NCBI RefSeq assembly: GCF_003931565.1
Contig: NZ_RRYI01000014.1
Span: 1 to 32,242 of the forward strand
Direction of reading: 5' to 3'
Source of the DNA: Caulobacter sp. 602-1
Lineage (GTDB): Bacteria; Pseudomonadota; Alphaproteobacteria; Caulobacterales; Caulobacteraceae
DNA length: 32,242 nucleotides
Part shown: positions 31,582 through 32,242 of the stretch, in pieces
Numbering within the stretch: position 1 is the stretch's first letter
Layout of the letters: each line of letters begins with the position of its first letter
Translations under genes and position numbers: made by a program
The notes under the pieces: generated by a model
Database searches by the model: none
What the model was told of the DNA's origin: nothing
Seen by the model: the letters and a program-made list of their open reading frames with translations, nothing else

Positions 31582-31812
31582 CCTGACGCCCCTGTTCCTC
31601 GCGCCCGTTCCTCGCGCGATGGCTCGCGGCGCAAGCCATCGCAGACCTGGCCTCGTCCGTCGTCATCACATCTTGCGACAGGCGCGAGATTGCTCCGCTC
31701 CGCTCCGCCCGGCAACTAGGCCATGTCGAAAGCGTCGCGGGAAGCGACCGTCGATCAGCGCGGTGGGGCGCGAAGGGCGAGGGGCGCCGATACGACCGGC
31801 GCTCCTCGCCGA

Positions 31813-32064
31813 TCAGCCTCGAGCGAGGCGTCGGAGGGGGGCGGCTTTTGGTCGCGCCAGCGCCAGGCTGACCCCGAAGGCGAGGGTCAGGGCCGCCGCG
31901 ACGTAGCAGGCCGGGCAATGGCCAGCCAGGGACCAGGCGTCCTGGCTGCTGCTGCACAGCGGCCCCGCCAGCAGGCGCGGCAAGGCCTGAGCCAGGGCGA
32001 TCGTCCACGCGACCAGAGCGGTCGCGCCGACGATCGGGACGATGAAACGAGACTTGGCCGACAT
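31813..32064 (-). CDS. Small two-helix membrane protein with GPLC and HCPAC motifs (right paralogue)
   Basis: The protein has 83 residues, with GGAGAG about six bases before the ATG at 32064. It has the same layout as the left-end protein: helix (about 7-25), ALPRLLAGPLC (C37), a short loop, AGHCPAC (H49, C50, C53), helix (about 54-71) and a basic tail RRLARG. Similarity runs through the protein but is well below the 100 per cent identity of the upstream 117-bp repeat. The upstream box is the best FixK site in the window. The region 31582-31812 downstream holds no other gene that I can support. Confidence 0.78.
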   Translation of the reverse strand: MSAKSRFIVPIVGATALVAWTIALAQALPRLLAGPLCSSSQDAWSLAGHCPACYVAAALTLAFGVSLALARPKAAPLRRLARG

Positions 32065-32116
32065 GAAACTCTCCGGAAGCGCCGGCGGACAATCGTCCCG
32101 GATCCGGCTTCAGGCT

Positions 32117-32130
32117 TTGATACGTATCAA
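32117..32130 (-). promoter_or_regulatory. Perfect FixK-type operator inside a 26-bp palindrome
   Basis: TTGATACGTATCAA is a fully symmetric consensus site, and dyad symmetry extends to 32111-32136. Its centre is 59.5 bp from the start at 32064. One half-site belongs to the terminal repeat. Confidence 0.8.
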
Positions 32131-32242
32131 AGCCTGGGCATGCGGTGCGTGAGAGGAGGGGTTTAGGTTCGCCGCAGGGAGTCTGCATGTCCGCCCCGTC
32201 TCATACTTACGCCAGGCCCCCTGCGGGTTCGGGCGCTTTACT
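32126..32242 (-). repeat. Right copy of perfect 117-bp terminal inverted repeat
   Basis: Exact reverse complement of bases 1-117. The inner edge lies at the centre of the FixK palindrome; the outer edge is the window end. See the left copy for interpretation. Confidence 0.97.

Noticed and set aside
31723..32166. Plus-strand open frame of 147 codons at the right end
   Set aside because: Runs antisense through the small membrane gene and into the repeat; low-complexity charged sequence.
1..32242. Composite transposon or integrative element with terminal inverted repeats
   Set aside because: No transposase, integrase, target-site duplication or mobile cargo is visible, and the content is core respiratory regulation.

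Overview
The window reads as a GC-rich alphaproteobacterial chromosome segment, most likely Caulobacteraceae (Caulobacter/Phenylobacterium-like). This is inferred from a non-diazotrophic FixL-FixJ-FixK oxygen circuit beside several universal stress proteins and small c-type cytochromes, an HWE-family kinase, and a FecI/FecR-driven TonB receptor. I see no tRNA, rRNA, CRISPR array, transposase or phage gene.

Layout. Bases 1-117 and 32126-32242 are a perfect 117-bp inverted repeat. Just inside each copy is a FixK-type operator and one of two paralogous small membrane proteins with a GPLC...HCPAC motif. After the left copy come two small tail-to-tail proteins sharing a YLPLC motif (446-1026), an Nramp transporter, cytochrome c, two universal stress proteins (3387-5086), a copper-type P1B ATPase (5358-7529), and a large acyl-CoA-synthetase/GNAT fusion (7573-10245). 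The regulatory core is fixL-fixJ, then a stand-alone receiver in the place expected of FixT (10435-13462). A zinc alcohol dehydrogenase, a lipoprotein cytochrome c and a PAS-HWE kinase follow. From 16768 to 19907 lie LOG and quinone-reductase genes, a membrane-anchored DUF883/ElaB-like protein, a Nudix hydrolase and a FixK regulator. From 20142 to 22995 runs a gene string of usp, cytochrome c and four unrecognised small membrane or exported proteins. MsrA follows.

The right part (23691-31581, all minus strand) is a separate unit: NarL-type response regulator, 7TM-type HisKA_3 kinase, ECF sigma factor, FecR anti-sigma factor, TonB receptor with STN domain, and an exported metallo-beta-lactamase-fold hydrolase.

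How it works together. FixL (heme PAS with proximal His and distal Arg conserved) should phosphorylate FixJ under low oxygen, and FixJ should induce fixK. FixK should then bind TTGA-N6-TCAA sites. I find nine sites or near-sites. Eight have their centre 57-66 bp upstream of a start codon, the spacing expected for a class II CRP/FNR activator. They precede the two end genes, cytochrome c, two usp genes, the HWE kinase, quinone reductase, the DUF883-like gene and the small-protein string. Most of the window up to about 23 kb, plus the right-end gene, therefore looks like one microaerobic regulon island. The most unusual points are the identical inverted ends (a real repeat or a contig-end signature), a cysteine-free FixT-like receiver, a second PAS kinase that keeps the FixL-type His but lacks the Arg, and several small FixK-linked membrane proteins of unknown function.
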